From positions 124,386,194 through 124,450,193 of the forward strand of contig NC_077231.1 of NCBI RefSeq assembly GCF_027887165.1: DNA of 64,000 nt. Direction: 5' to 3'. Below, piece by piece: positions 37,036-49,159 of this stretch. Every line of letters begins with the position of its first letter. Position 1 is the first letter of the stretch. This stretch comes from Monodelphis domestica. Taxonomy: Eukaryota > Chordata > Mammalia > Didelphimorphia > Didelphidae. The position numbers were made by a program, and so were the translations under genes. Below the pieces are notes generated by a model, which was not told where the DNA came from, did no database searches, and saw only the letters and a list, made by a program, of their open reading frames with translations.

Positions 37036-39595
37036 TGGAATCCAAAATTTTCTTTTATGAGGCAAATATAGTTCTAGCTAAACCAGGAAAAGATAGAACA
37101 CAAAAAGAAAACTATACATCAATATCATTCATAAACATTGACTCAAATATTCTCCCAAAAAATCCTGTCAAATGATTATAGTGATTTATCCAAGAAATCA
37201 TTCTCTGACCAAGTGGAATTTATAGCAGGGATGCATGAATGGTTCAATATTAGGAAAATAATCAACATAATTAACCATATTATCATGAAATATCCAAAAT
37301 CATATAATTACCTCGATTGATGCAGAAAAAGTCTTTGACAGAGTACAACAACCCTTTAAGCTAAAAGCTTTACAAAAAACATGCATAGAGAGACCTTTTA
37401 AAAGATATCATAAAAGGCATCTATCTAAAACTTTTGCATCATATGCAACAGGGATTCACTAGAACCTTTTCCAGGAAATATGTGAGTGAAGCAAGGATAC
37501 CTACTCTCCCCACTATTATTTGATATTGTTCTGGAAATGCTAGCAATTCCAATAAAACAAGAGAAACAAATTAAAGACATGAAAGTAGGTTAAGAAGAAA
37601 TAAAATTATCCTTATTTGCTGATGATTTGATGTTTACTTGGAAAATCCTAGGTAATCAGTAGATACTAATTAAGACAAAAGTTTCAGCAAAGTACACAGT
37701 ACAAAGTTGCACAGTACAAAATAAATCTTGTAAAAACAAAAGCTTTTCTATGTAATAACAATAAAACACAAAAAGCAATAATAGGGAAATTCTATTCCAA
37801 GTAATTGTAGAATGCATAAAATATTTGTTGATTGATCTATCAAAGATACAAAAGACTTGTGTAGATTCCACTAAAAAGGACTCCTTAAAGAAACAAAGAA
37901 CAACTTAAATAGCTGGAGAAATATTCAATGCTCATGGCTAGGTCAAACTAATATAATTAAAATGTCAATACTATCAAAATTAATTTATACTTTTAATACT
38001 ATACCAATCAAATTACCAAGGGGATACTTTAAAAAAAAAACTTATACATAATAACAAATGAAATCTCTACAATACCGAAGGAAATGATGAAAAAAAGTAA
38101 GGACAAAAGAGGTATCGTGGTTTTAGAATTCAAAATCTTCTGATATTAAACTTAGAATAACACAACTTCATGCCATATTCCACAATATATTCTATATGTG
38201 ACAAATATTAAAGATCATACTACTAAAAATTAGAAGAAACAGATTATATACTTCTCATAAGTATGATAGAAGATATATTCTTAACCAAATGAAAAATAAG
38301 GGCAATTACAAAAAGCCTCTGTACAGACAAAATTAATGGATTTAAGATTAGAGAGAAGTAGCTAATAGGAAAAAAATCTTTCTGTCAAATTTCTCTGATA
38401 AGTGTTTGGAATTTATGATATGTAAAGAATATATATGATTAATAGCCATTCTCCAATAGAAAAGTAGTCAGTGGATATGAAGAGTTTTTGAAAGAATTAC
38501 AAAGTATTCACACCCACATGAAAGAAGGCTCCAAATCACTAATAACAAAAGAAATACAAATGAAAACAACCCAGTGATTTTACCTGATATCCTGAAAATG
38601 AGCAGAAAATGATCTTTAAAAATGGTAATAGAGGGGGCAGCTGGGTGGCTCAGTGGATTGAGAACCAGGGCTAGAGGCAGAACGTCTTAGGTTCAAATCT
38701 GGCCTCAGACACTTCCCAGCTGTGTGACCCTGGGCAAGTCATTTGACCCCCATTGCCTAGCCCTTACAACTCTTCTGCCTTGGAGCCAGTTGGCTCCAAG
38801 ACAGAAGGTAAGGGCTTTAAAAAAAGTGGTAGTAGTCAGTGTTGGAAGAATTGTGGAAGGACAGCAAACTAATATATTGTTAGTGGAACTGTGAAATGGT
38901 TCAATCATTTTAGAAAGTGATTTGAAGTTATAAATAAAGTGACTAAAATGTCCATACCTTTTGAACCAGAGACTCCATTTCTGGTATTGTACCCCAAAGA
39001 AAGCAACAATAAGAAAAAAAAAGTCTTCAAAGACTGCAAAATATATATAGAAATAATTTCTCTGATAGCAAAAAATTGGAAACAAAGTAGATGTCCATCA
39101 ACTGGAGAAAAGCTTAAAAAAATGTGGCATATAAATAATAGAACATTACTGTACTATAAGAAATTATGTCTATTAGAGAAACATGGAAATATCCTTATGA
39201 AATGAACATCTATATGAATTGATATGGATTAACATAAACAGAGCCAAGAAAGCAATATGCACAGTTATTGAAACAATGTAAATAACCAAAAAATCTAAAC
39301 TAAATGTAACAGAATTTTAAAGATCGGGTAGGGATCAAATAAAGAAATATGAGAGGGCATCTCCAATTCATCCCACCGTGGAGGTGGGAGATCTTCAAGT
39401 GTTACACATTGCACATTTTCAGATTTTTTTTCAATGTCATGATCAGTTAAATTAGGTTTGCTTCTATTCTAACAAATATTTTTTATCATATGGAATGTCT
39501 TTTAGGGAGGAGAGTGAGTACCTCAGAAAACTATGGCGATTTAAGAAACAGAAGAATTGGCAACAACTTAAAATACATTTTTAAAAATAAAAATT
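37036..39595 (+). mobile_element. L1-c: reverse transcriptase to 3' UTR
   Basis: ORF2 reverse-transcriptase blocks appear in order: GTGGAATTTATAGCAGGGAT (QVGFIPGMQ-type), TCGATTGATGCAGAAAAAGT (IDAEKAF), CCACTATTATTTGATATTGT, and CTTATTTGCTGATGATTTGA (FADD). The C-terminal and 3' UTR sequences follow to about 39595, split by a type A SINE. Frame breaks throughout; inactive. Confidence 0.88.
38628..38824 (+). mobile_element. Type A SINE inside L1-c
   Basis: Well-preserved copy: GGGGGCAGCTGGGTGGCTCA, GGTTCAAATCTGGCCTCAGA, CCCTGGGCAAGTCATTTGAC and AGACAGAAGGTAAGGGCTTT. Flanks GGTAATAG and GGTAGTAG may be a diverged target duplication. Confidence 0.93.
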
Positions 39596-40970
39596 CTGTA
39601 TCAATGTCACCATCAACTAGCCATGAATTTATTAAATGAGGATAGCCATGACTGACAACTCGTATGAGGGAATAATACTATATCTCTAAAGATAAAGCCT
39701 CAGAACCCTGTACATTAATATTAAAGTATTTACCAGGTCAAAAAAATTATTTATTCTATCTCAATATTTTATTTGATATATATGGCCATCATGTCAAGGC
39801 TCTTGTAATCAAATGGAGTGGAGGAAGGGAGCAATAATAGAATATGTACACAAATAACTATGTATGACACAAGGAGAAATACAATGTGTATAAGGGTTGG
39901 GTTATTGACTTACTCCACCTCATCCCACTTAAAGTAAGTGATAAAATGCCCAATCAATCAATCTCAGTCATGGTCCTTAGACTGAGTGTAAAATGTCTCT
40001 GAAAACCATTTGACCATTTGACGAAGTGAAATGATGCCAGAGAGGAAAAGCCTGTTCTATTTGACTGAGGGATTTCATCATACATCTTCAGAGTCCTGTA
40101 TTAAAGCTTTTAGCTAGCTTGAATCAGAAAGTTCCAACAAGGGTGAGCAAGAGAGAGCATTTCAGCATACCCCTCAGGAATAAAAGTAAGACTGAGTTGT
40201 GACAGAGAAAGGAAATAGTACAGAGAATCATTGGCCATACAGGAATCTCAGCAGAAGCTCCAGGCTGAAGAAAGTCTTGGTTCTTTCCCCAATTTCCCTT
40301 CCAGGTTCCTGTCTATCCCTAGACACTATAAAATAATCTGTTTCATTAACCAAGTGTTTGCAGTCAACTGGATTTTCCCTCAATCACAAAGAGCCCAGTA
40401 GTTAACTAGAAATAAATATAAAAGTAAATTTAGGCAAAGAATTCAAACTCTGCCTAAATGTTGGATTTTCCTAACTGAAGAGCTAAGAGATTATAATTGA
40501 ACTCAGAAATTGTCACTTAAAATAAAGTCCCTAAAATTGAAGATGAAGCATATTGGCTTTAGTGCCAACTGTCATAGCTGTTGTGGCCATATCATAGGAC
40601 CAATTAAACTTTAGGTGTAAAATTAGCTAATTGTTTAAACAACGTGTTACAAGTTTAAAGGAAAAATCCCAGTGAAGTGCTATAAGAAATCTGAAATAGA
40701 TAATTTTCCATTTGTGATCAGACTGAGGGGAGAGAAAAGGAAGGTTTTCAGGAAAGGTATCTTGGGGGGAAAGATGTCTAATTTGGGGTTTTATTGGGAA
40801 GATATGGAGGACAAAGGCAGGGAGTCTATTCCAGGTCTTCACAGTCTAGAAATTAATTCAGTTAAGCTACTAATATAACTTTATGAATTGAAAATGTGGT
40901 TAAAGTTCAGTTAAAAGAAACTTGAAATAATCATCTCACACAGAGTGATTGTTTAGCAGAGACTCGACTT
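39596..40970. other. No recognised feature
   Basis: Unique-looking AT-rich sequence, with short frames at 40627-40878 on both strands that show no domain. Confidence 0.45.
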
Positions 40971-40971
40971 A

Positions 40972-41222
40972 AGTGATGGTACCTAGTTGGCACAATGGAT
41001 AGATTCCCACACCTGAAGTCAGGAAGACTCATCATCCTGGGTTCAATTCCAACCTCAGACACTTATTAGCTGGGTAACCCTGAGCAAGTCACTTAATTCT
41101 GTTTGTCTCAGTTTCCTCATCTGTAAAATGAGCTGGAGAATGAAATGGCAACCCAATCCAATGTCTTTGCCAAGAAAACCCCAAATGGGGTTACCAAGGG
41201 TCAAATGCAACTGAATTGAAGT
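40972..41222 (+). mobile_element. Type B SINE, near full length
   Basis: From GGTACCTAGTTGGCACAATG through GTTTCCTCATCTGTAAAATG to CCAAGAAAACCCCAAATGGG and CAACTGAATTG. Confidence 0.92.
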
Positions 41223-41587
41223 CCAATAAATATAAAGACAGAATTGTAATTTTGTCAATAAGAGTTTATCTTCCTCCATTCTACTTTTGCCCAAGTCCAC
41301 ATGGCTCATTCAGCAAGGATAGAGCAAAATTTTAGCTGCCCATTTTGAATAAAATTTCATGTACTTTGTATACTTTTTTCATTATTTAACATAGAGAATT
41401 ATAGAAAAAAATGAAATTCAGAGTCTGTTCTTTTGCTTCTATAGATGTTTACTTTAATATAAAATGAAATTTCTTCAATGACAAGCTAAAGAGACTCCAT
41501 AAAAAACAAGCATTAGTATCCATATTTACAAGTATGTCATCTCAGACATTTGCAGTTATTTCTCCATCTTCGGCTGTAAAATTGATA

Positions 41588-42105
41588 ATCCTAAAGCATA
41601 AATCTGACCATGAAACCTTATTATTCAATCCATTCCAGAGGCTCTATATTGCCTCCAGGATCAATAAAATCTTGTTTGGCTTTTAAGACTCCTTATAACC
41701 TGGCTCCTCCATACAATTTCCAGCTTTCTTATCCCCCCCACCACCACCAATTTGGTGACACCAGCCTCCTTGATGTTGCTCACACAAGACATTCCATCTC
41801 CCAACAAGAATCATTTTCTCTAGCTACTCATGCCGTAAATGGTCTTCCTCATCTCTGACTCTTGATTTCCCTGGTTTCCTTCAAATCTCAGCTCAGCTTT
41901 ATCCTAGTACTTTCCCTCTAAGAGTCTCCTTTTTGTACATAATTGTTCAAATGTTGTCTCCCCCAAAGGTTTGGGAGTTCCCAGAGAGAATGGATTAGTT
42001 TTTGTTTTGTTTTCTTTCTTTTTAAAAATGTATTGCCAGTGCTTAGCACAGTGCCTGGATCATAGTGGACACTTAATAAATGCTTGCTGACCTATTGACT
42101 TCTAA
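41588..42105 (+). mobile_element. LINE-2 3' end, long copy
   Basis: AATCTGACCATGAAACCTTA, CTCCTTATAACCTGGCTCCT, CTTCAAATCTCAGCTCAGC and AGCACAGTGCCTGGATCATA are consecutive L2 3' blocks, ending AATAAATGCTTGCTGACC. Confidence 0.9.
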
Positions 42106-42715
42106 TTATTATCCCCTCATATCTTCTTCTTTTCTTCCATTCCTTGCACCATTTAAAACAAACAAAATCTAAAACTACATCCCATTTTCAGTCATGTTGT
42201 TGATTCAGATCACTTTTAGGTAATTCACAGTGGTGGGTTTTAGTTTTAGAAGGAAATAAGGTCACCTGAATGAGATGGAAGGGAGATTTGAGGCTTGAGT
42301 TGACTGGAAAAGTGTGGGGATAAGCTGTCCTGGAGAAGCATGATAGCTAAGTCATTAGGAGGCAAATAAATTGGAGAGCAGGAAAAAGACTCTTTTGAAG
42401 ACAAGATGATAGAAAGACCTTGAGGTTAGTGGTAAAAATAATGGATTTAGAAAGCAGGTACTTGTTTTTGAATGTTGGCTGGTACTTAGCATCATGTAAA
42501 CGTGGGAACATCACTTCTTAATTTCTTTATCACTGAAATGAGAAAGTTGAAGCAGATCAGGAGTTCTTCACCTGAGGTCCATTGACCCCAAGGTTTAGAT
42601 TTTAGGGGATGGCTGGTTCATGAACTTGAATGAAAAAAGGTTTCCATCTCTATTTTCATTAACTTCTAATTGAAATCTAGCATTTCTTTTGAGTATGATT
42701 TTTAAAATAGAATTC
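42106..42715. other. No recognised feature
   Basis: No gene; a MIR-like piece may lie around 42470-42560 (CTTAATTTCTTTATCACTGA). Confidence 0.4.
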
Positions 42716-42719
42716 TAAG

Positions 42720-42870
42720 AAGGACACTGACTCAATGAATGAATAACTCATTTATTACTGTGGACAAAGCACTGCACCAGTCACTAGCATTACAAACAGA
42801 AAAGACAAGCTCTGCTTTCAAGGAGCTCACATTCTAATGGGGGAGAGGGTACATAAGGAAAGTTTGAGGT
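42720..42870 (+). mobile_element. Ancient LINE-like repeat
   Basis: Contains AAGGAGCTCACATTCTAATG followed by GGGGAGAGGGTACATAAGG, the same family as 20938-21078. Confidence 0.6.
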
Positions 42871-43465
42871 GTAAGGCAGAGGGAAAGGTGCTAGGGTCCT
42901 TAGGGAAAAGAAGATAGTAACATCTCTTCAATGTTATTTCCACTGATGAAATCATGTCAATTTCTGGTGTTGAACCATTTGACAGTGCCAAGGACATTGG
43001 TGATAAGAACTCTCGGGGCTATGACACTTTTTTTAAAAGACCAACACCCTCTGAAATGGATGTCAAACTGGAGCTCCACTAGCTCTAAATTTCATGCTTA
43101 GTAGTAATAGACCAAGCCAGCATACCCCTATAACTTTGTCCAGTTGTACTTAGTAGTACCAGAAAAAAATAAAACCATGAAGTTTCAAGATTTGTTGGTA
43201 CAATAAGTATACTCCTGGATACTCAAAAACTAAGGAATATATGAAAATGCTTTGCTGGTATTCATGCACATTTTATTAGATATAACATAATTAAATTGTG
43301 AATTATCCTATCACAAACAGAAAACTAATTTTATCACCAATTAGGGCAAAGAACAATTTTTTTAATCCAAATTAACTGTTAACATGGCATTAAAACCCTA
43401 GACCTCATAGCTATAAAATGCTGAGATAGACAACTAAATAAATGTTACATTTTTTTCTCTCCACT
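42871..43465. other. No recognised feature
   Basis: No gene or named repeat found. Confidence 0.4.
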
Positions 43466-43467
43466 AA

Positions 43468-43700
43468 GTTTGGCACCCAGATGACTCAGTGGATAGAGTG
43501 CCAGACCTGAGTTCAAATGTGACCTCAGATAATTAATATCTCTATGACCCTGGGCAAGTCACTTAACCCTGTTTGCCTCAGTTTCCTGATCTGTAAAATG
43601 AGCTGGAGAAAGACATAACAAACTACTCCAGTATCTTTGCCAAGAAAACTCCAAATAGGGTTACCAGGAGTCAGACACCACTGAACAACAACAAAATTTG
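43468..43700 (+). mobile_element. Type B SINE
   Basis: GGCACCCAGATGACTCAGTG head, GAGTTCAAATGTGACCTCAG, GTTTCCTGATCTGTAAAATG and CACCACTGAACAACAAC tail. Confidence 0.92.
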
Positions 43701-44135
43701 ACTCTGAATCTGTAATTTCACTGATCTAAGAGTCTCCTGATGAGTGGATTCCCTCCATCAGTGTCAATCAATAGCTCACCCATAAATCATGGTTAAAGAC
43801 TGTTGCCTGATATACCAACAGATTAAGAAACAAAACATCCTTGGGGTCTTACGGAGTTTGTACCCAAGGCAGGACCTGAATCTAACTCTTCCTGCCTCTT
43901 AAAGTTAGCTTTCTATCCTCTATTATCATCTTGCCTAGAGGCTCTCCTCATTAACTTATTAAGTCACTATGATAATGTAATAGAGTCACTTGTTCTAATT
44001 CTTTCTCAGAGATTAAAGAAGCTATTCTGTATTCTTTCCTTCTCTGACTTTTCAAAGTAACTGCCTTAGATCTTCCTGGCATAACTCCTCTATGGAACAG
44101 ACTGAAACAAATATCTGTATCTATGGCTTTTATAA
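43701..44135. other. No recognised feature
   Basis: No gene or named repeat found. Confidence 0.4.
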
Positions 44136-44157
44136 CTGTTTTGTTTTGTTTTGTTTT

Positions 44158-44432
44158 GAAACTAGGTCTCCCTATCTCACCCAGGCTGAAACTGCATTAA
44201 TCTCCCTGCTGATGAGCACAGAAGCTTTGACCTGCTCCTTTTCAGACCTGAGCTGGCTCCCCATTCCTTAGACAACTTGGGGACCAAATGCTCCCAAGGC
44301 TCACCAAATGGGTACTTAGTGTGGAAACCTGATTGACTTTAACCCTACTGCAGTTTAGAAATCTTGAGCTTAAAGGATTCATCAGTCTTAGTCTCCCTAG
44401 TAGAAGGATTGTGGGTGTGTACCATGACTAGC
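44158..44432 (-). pseudogene. 7SL (SRP RNA) retropseudogene, near full length
   Basis: 7SL RNA is the scaffold of the signal recognition particle. Read in reverse, the segment matches 7SL along its length. The 3' Alu-domain part is AGGTCTCCCTATCTCACCCA. The S-domain appears as GCTTTGACCTGCTCC with TCAGACCTGAGCTGG and CCTTAGACAACTTGGGGA. The 5' end is CTTAGTCTCCCTAGTAG with TGTGTACCATGACTAGC. The S-domain distinguishes it from Alu-like SINEs. A (TTTTG)n run at 44138-44157 is the reverse complement of an A-rich tail, showing LINE-mediated retroposition. About 25 bases shorter than 7SL and clearly diverged, so not a functional gene. Confidence 0.85.
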
Positions 44433-44689
44433 ACTTAAATATCTGCTTTGAAACTAAATGGTATAACATAAACAATACAGAAGATCTAGAGCTGAGTTAA
44501 GGCTCTGCTACTTGGTTCTTGGACAAGCAACTTATACTCTGACCTCATCTTGAAAATTAAAGTAATAATACTGGTACCACAGGGTTATTACTGAGAATCA
44601 CAAAAGACTAGATTGGCCCTATCTCACATGGTTTGGGGATTATTTTTTTAAAAAGCAATATTAATGAAATCCTTTAAAAAGTTAATTAC

Positions 44690-44905
44690 TGTAGGAGGAA
44701 GTTAGGTGGCTCAGAGGATAGATAGAGAGCCAGGCCTATAGATGGGAGGTCCTAGATTCAAATCTGGCCCCTGAGACTTTATAACTGTGATTCTGGGCAA
44801 GTCACATAAAAATTGCTTAGCCCTTATTGTTCTTCTGCCTTGGAACCAATAGTGAATATCAATTCTAAGACAGAAGGTAAAGGTTTTATTTTAATTAATA
44901 ACTAT
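44690..44905 (+). mobile_element. Type A SINE
   Basis: GGAAGTTAGGTGGCTCAGAG, AGATTCAAATCTGGCCCCTG and AATTCTAAGACAGAAGGTAA in type A order. Confidence 0.9.
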
Positions 44906-45057
44906 AAGGGGAGCTAGGTAGAATAGTGGATAATGCCCTAAGCTTAGAATCAGGAAGACTCAGACACTTACTAGTTCTATGATCCTGGGCAGGTCATATC
45001 AGCCTGCTTGCCTCAGGTCCTCAACTGTAAAATGATGTGGAGAAGAAAACATCAATT

Positions 45058-45598
45058 GTCAGAGACAACTTGCCATAAAAATATTTTTCCTGGTTTATTG
45101 TTTCCCTTCTAATCTTGGTTGCATTGATTTTGTTTGTGCAAAACTTTTTAAATTTTAAATTGCCAAAATGATCTGTTTTACATCTGGTAATATTGTCTAT
45201 GACTTATTTGGACAAAAATTCTTCTCTTATCCATAGATCCAACAGGTAAATTATTCAATTTCCCCTAATTTGTTTATTATATTTCCCTTTATTTCTAAAT
45301 CATGTCTCCATTTTGACTTTACCTTACTATATGGTGTGAGAGCCTGGTCTGTACATAGTTTTTATCATACTGAATACCAATTTTCCCAGAAATTTTTGTC
45401 AAATACTGAGTACTCCTTCCAAAAGCTTGTATCTTTTTGGGGTTGTCAAACACTAGGTTACTATGGTCATTTACTACTGCTTGTGGAGTACCTTATTTAT
45501 TCCATTGATCCACTATTTTATTTCTTTGTCAATACCAGATTGTTTTGATGGTTGCCATGTTATAATACAGTTTAAGATCCAGTACAACTAAGCCACTT
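45058..45598 (-). mobile_element. L1-d, inverted 5' segment (ORF2 C-terminus)
   Basis: Reverse-complement reading gives L1 ORF2 C-terminal blocks in order: GGATCTTAAACTGTATTATA, then the frame around 'tgtttgacaaccccaaaaag', TATAGTAAGGTAAAGTCAAA and TTGCACAAACAAAATCAATG, ending GTTGTCTCTGAC. In L1 coordinates this is immediately upstream of the + strand segment that follows. Confidence 0.85.
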
Positions 45599-46589
45599 AT
45601 ATAGTGAACTGAGTTAAATTTATAAGAATATGCCATTCTCCAATTGACAAATGTTCAAAGGAAGCAGGCAATTCTCAGATGAAGAAATTAAAACTATCTT
45701 TAATGATATAAAAATGCTCCATATCCCTATTAATTAGAGAAATGCACATTAGAACTCTGAGGTACATCCTCATACCTATCAACCTGCTAATATGACAAAA
45801 AAAACAAAATGATATATTTTGGAGGGGATATGGTAAAATTGGGACACAGATACACTGTATTTGAAGCTATGAATTGATACAAACCAATACAACCATTCTG
45901 GAAAACAATCTGGATCTCTGCTCAAAGGGTCATAAAAATGTGCTTTCTTGCTACTAGTTCTATATCTCAAAGAGATCAAAGATAGGAGGAAAGGACCTAC
46001 TTCTACAAAAATATTTGTAGCAATTTTTTGTGTGATTGTAAAGAACTAGAAACTAAAGAGATGTCCATCAATTGAGGAATGACTGAACAAGTTAGTATAT
46101 GATTATAATGGAAAACTATTGTGCCATAAGAAATGAAAAACAAGATGATCACAAAAAAGAGACCTAGAAAAACTTCTATGAAATGATGCAAAATGAAGTG
46201 AGCAGGACCAAGAGAACATTGTGCACAGTGTCAGCAATAATGTACAATGATCAACTGCAAATGAATTAACTATTATCAGCAATGCAAGGATCGAGGACAA
46301 CTCCAAAAAGACTTACCATGAAAAAAGCCTATCCACCACTATAGAAGAAATTGATGGAGTCTGAATGAAGCATACCATTCTTTACTTTATTTCCTCTATG
46401 AATTTTCCTCTAGTGTAAGTGATATGATTCACAATATAATGAACAGGGAAATTTGTATTATATGAGAACTATATACCTATAAACCAAACTATATCAGATT
46501 TCCTGCCATCTTGGGGAGGGAGGGAGAGAACATAGATCACAAAATGTCACATAATAATTACTAAAAATTGTATTGACTTGTAAGATATA
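45599..46589 (+). mobile_element. L1-d, forward 3' segment
   Basis: Starts AGTGAACTGAGTTAAATTTA, CCATTCTCCAATTGACAAAT and proceeds through the L1 3' blocks AATTAGAGAAATGCACATTA, AAATATTTGTAGCAATTTTT, ATGTCCATCAATTGAGGAAT and AGTGAGCAGGACCAAGAGAA to the 3' end. Confidence 0.88.
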
Positions 46590-46699
46590 ATCAGAGAGAG
46601 AAAATGAAATGGCAAATGACTCCAGTATCTTTGCCAAGAAAACCCCAAATAGGGTCACATAAAATCTAAAAAACTGAACAACAACATTTATCTCTCCTC

Positions 46700-47645
46700 T
46701 ATTTTTAAAAGTTAATTATTGTAAAAAACTAAGTTAAATGTAGTTAAACCATTTAACACAACAATTAAACATTAAACAAATTTTAGCCCTTTAATCTGAC
46801 TATTTACGGTATCTTCTGTACATCTTCAGGTTATCTTTGAAGATAGAAAAGTATCACCTTTCTGATATATTTGTGTTAATCCATTATCTCTTGCTTGCTC
46901 TTAAAGGTCAAGAGAAACTATCCTTTTAGTTTTATTTCTGTTATTTAGACATGGCAGTCATTTGATTTCTGAGTGAACCCAGAACTCTGTCCCCAACAGC
47001 CCCTCTCCTTCTACCTTCTCCCACCAGGCAAGTAGGTTATTATTCAATGCTATTTTATACTTTCTTTTAATTAGTCTCTGTAAATCATTAAGCATTATAG
47101 ATGGTGCTCTGAAATTCAATTTAGACCTCATGAACTTCCAGTTTTCACTATAGCAGAGGTTCTTAGCCTGGAGTTCATGAACTTGATAACTATATGTCAA
47201 TAAAATTGACTTTCTTATAATCCTGTGCATTATATTTTATGGCCTTAAAATAATATTCTGATCAGGGGTCCATAGGCTTCACCAGACTGCCAAAAGGTCC
47301 TGACACCAAGAGAGATATTAAGAACCTTGGACTCACTAGCAACATAGGAGAAGACTGTATATAACTTAGAATCAAAACCATAACTAGGGTGGGGTGGTTG
47401 GAGACTTGCTTCTAGGTCAAGAAATTCAGTGTCCCACTTCCAGCACCTTCAGTCCATCTGAACCAACAGCCTCAGTCCCTTCACTTTGCCCCAGCAAACC
47501 CTTACACTCTACCTGAGTACTCATCAGAGAGGGAGAGGTTTGAGAGCTGATTGACCTCATTAAGACTCTGATAAGAATAAACAATAGGTGACTGAAGATG
47601 TCTGACTCGAGTTAGAAGGAACAGAGGTAGATGAGAGGCTTCCTC
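46700..47645. other. No recognised feature
   Basis: No gene or named repeat found; a 90-codon minus frame at 46958-47230 shows no domain. Confidence 0.4.
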
Positions 47646-47805
47646 ATTTCAGTTCCGCAAATATTTAATAAATGTCTACATGTGCTAGGCATTGTGGTGT
47701 ACCTAAAAAACACAAAGGTAAAACAGGACATTATTTGCCTTCAAGGAGTTTCCAATCTAGTCAGGAGAATGAAACGTATATAATTGAGATTATGATAAAT
47801 GCATA
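47646..47805 (+). mobile_element. Ancient LINE-like repeat
   Basis: AATATTTAATAAATGTCTAC, TGCTAGGCATTGTGGTGTAC and TTCAAGGAGTTTCCAATCTA resemble the family at 20938-21078. Confidence 0.6.
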
Positions 47806-47924
47806 GAAATGTCAAACTGTGACTTCAGTGATGGGAGTAGGAGAGAATGCTCTTGATATCACCTGGTATGTTAATACATGAGAATTCTTCTCCCCCAACT
47901 CAAGTCCAACCCAGCTATAATTTA

Positions 47925-48065
47925 ACAGATTGATCCTAGGGAGTAGTCGGAGCCTGAGAAAGATTAAATGCCTTGGCTCTTGGTCACTGCTAGTAAATAC
48001 CAGAGGCAAGATTTAAACCCAGGTCTTCCTGACTTCCAGCTCACTGTAGTTCTATTGTGTTAAAG
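47925..48065 (-). mobile_element. MIR-like fragment
   Basis: Reverse MIR signs: AGAGGCAAGATTTAAACCCA and GGTCTTCCTGACTTCCAGCT. It ends about 275 bases before the GDF3 start codon. Confidence 0.6.
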
Positions 48066-48338
48066 CTGGGCTGATTTTTCTGAGTAGCATCTGAAAAGTC
48101 CTTATTACTTTTTTTTGTTTTTTAATGACTATTATATACCTACCATTTTCAAACTTTGGATGATGCAAGACATGGAAGGCATTTGGCCTAGGTCTTCCTA
48201 AGCAACTGGGAGGGGAGAAATTTGAGGTTCTCTATCCCTTAATCAGATAATCTCCACAGACATAAGATGACTACACATCTGAAACTCCAGTGTTCCTAGC
48301 AGCTCCACCACTGGCACCGTCAATCCCTGGCTGAGACC
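48066..48338 (+). promoter_or_regulatory. GDF3 upstream region (promoter inferred)
   Basis: This is the repeat-poor stretch directly before the GDF3 start codon, after a MIR-like fragment ends. It should hold the promoter and the 5' UTR. I see no convincing TATA box, CpG island or exact POU octamer, so this assignment rests on position only. Confidence 0.4.
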
Positions 48339-48603
48339 ATGTCTCCTTTCTTCTTCCTCTTTCTGGGGCTCCAGCTGACCCTGGCCTTGAGGAAAGCACC
48401 ACAGTTTGAAGAGGCTTCTTTGCTTCAGGTTATGGGCCTGGACAAGGTACCCTCACCCCGGATGGCCCAACCTGTGCCCTCCATCCTGATGAAGATTTTC
48501 CAGGAGAGACAGAAGGCTGCAGCTATAGGACATTACCAAAAGCTTTGCTATGTGAAGGAGCTTGGGGTCCCTGGAAACTTGATCCGTCTTTTCCAAGACC
48601 AAG
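48339..48603 (+). CDS. GDF3: GDF3 exon 1: signal peptide and N-terminal propeptide
   Basis: This exon encodes residues 1-88 plus the first base of codon 89 of growth differentiation factor 3, a secreted Nodal/Vg1-like TGF-beta ligand active in early embryos and pluripotent cells. Residues 1 to about 17 form a hydrophobic signal peptide (MSPFFFLFLGLQLTLAL). The rest starts the propeptide and carries the GDF3-like blocks MGLDKVPSP and LCYVKELGVPGN. The ATG at 48339 is chosen because it opens directly into the signal peptide. The exon ends in a consensus donor (AAG|GTAAGA, GT at 48604) in phase 1. The splice point after the FQDQ/G codons matches the exon boundary I recall for mammalian GDF3. Reading through the donor adds about 55 unrelated codons, so I treat those as intron. 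No TATA box is evident upstream. Identity is family knowledge plus visible motifs. Confidence 0.95.
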
Positions 48604-49159
48604 GTAAGAAAGATTGCAAGCCTGCAATATTCACTTTTAGAATACTCAAAAACAAAGAGGAAGGCTATAAGAGACACTATATTAGTGACTACTTCCTTCT
48701 GCCCAATGCCCAATGTCCAGAATGCTCTCTACCCACCTTTAACTGTCAAACCTCATCACCGCCTATCCCTTAAAAGCAGCGTCTTTCCTTAGGTACTTAA
48801 TTTGTACTTGTTATGTTTTAATTTGTACCTATGCTGTGCTTTTACTATGCTCGATTGCCTGCTGTAGTTACTTGGAAGTTTTGGCATGACTGTTACATGA
48901 AAGGTTCGCACTCCCCTTAAAAAAAAAAAAAGAAGAGATCCTAATGGCATTTACCACATCTATGTCGGCTCTGTGGTACACTATTACTAGATGATACATT
49001 TCCAAGAGTGCAAAAGCAGATTTCTTTCTCTTGATCTCTTCCCCAATACCTGCCCCAAAATTTTATTCTACTGGTCGTTCATATAAATTCCATTAAATTA
49101 AACTACATAGTTCCCCTTCTTACCTCACATTCTTAGTTTCACCTAGTTAGTATCAATCA

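Larger units (their letters stand above)
44906..46695 (+). mobile_element. Type B SINE split by an inverted L1
   Basis: The 5' part (44906 to about 45057) ends in CTGTAAAATGATGTGGAGAA. The 3' part (about 46590-46695) resumes as GAAATGGCAAATGACTCCAG and ends CTGAACAACAAC. The two join into one type B SINE when the L1 is removed. Confidence 0.82.

Noticed and set aside
44158..44432. Alu-like SINE
   Set aside because: S-domain sequence is present and Alu is not expected in marsupials; a 7SL pseudogene fits better.
48604..48773. Continuation of GDF3 exon 1 frame past the donor
   Set aside because: A strong GTAAGA donor and the exact match of phase with exon 2 show that this is intron.
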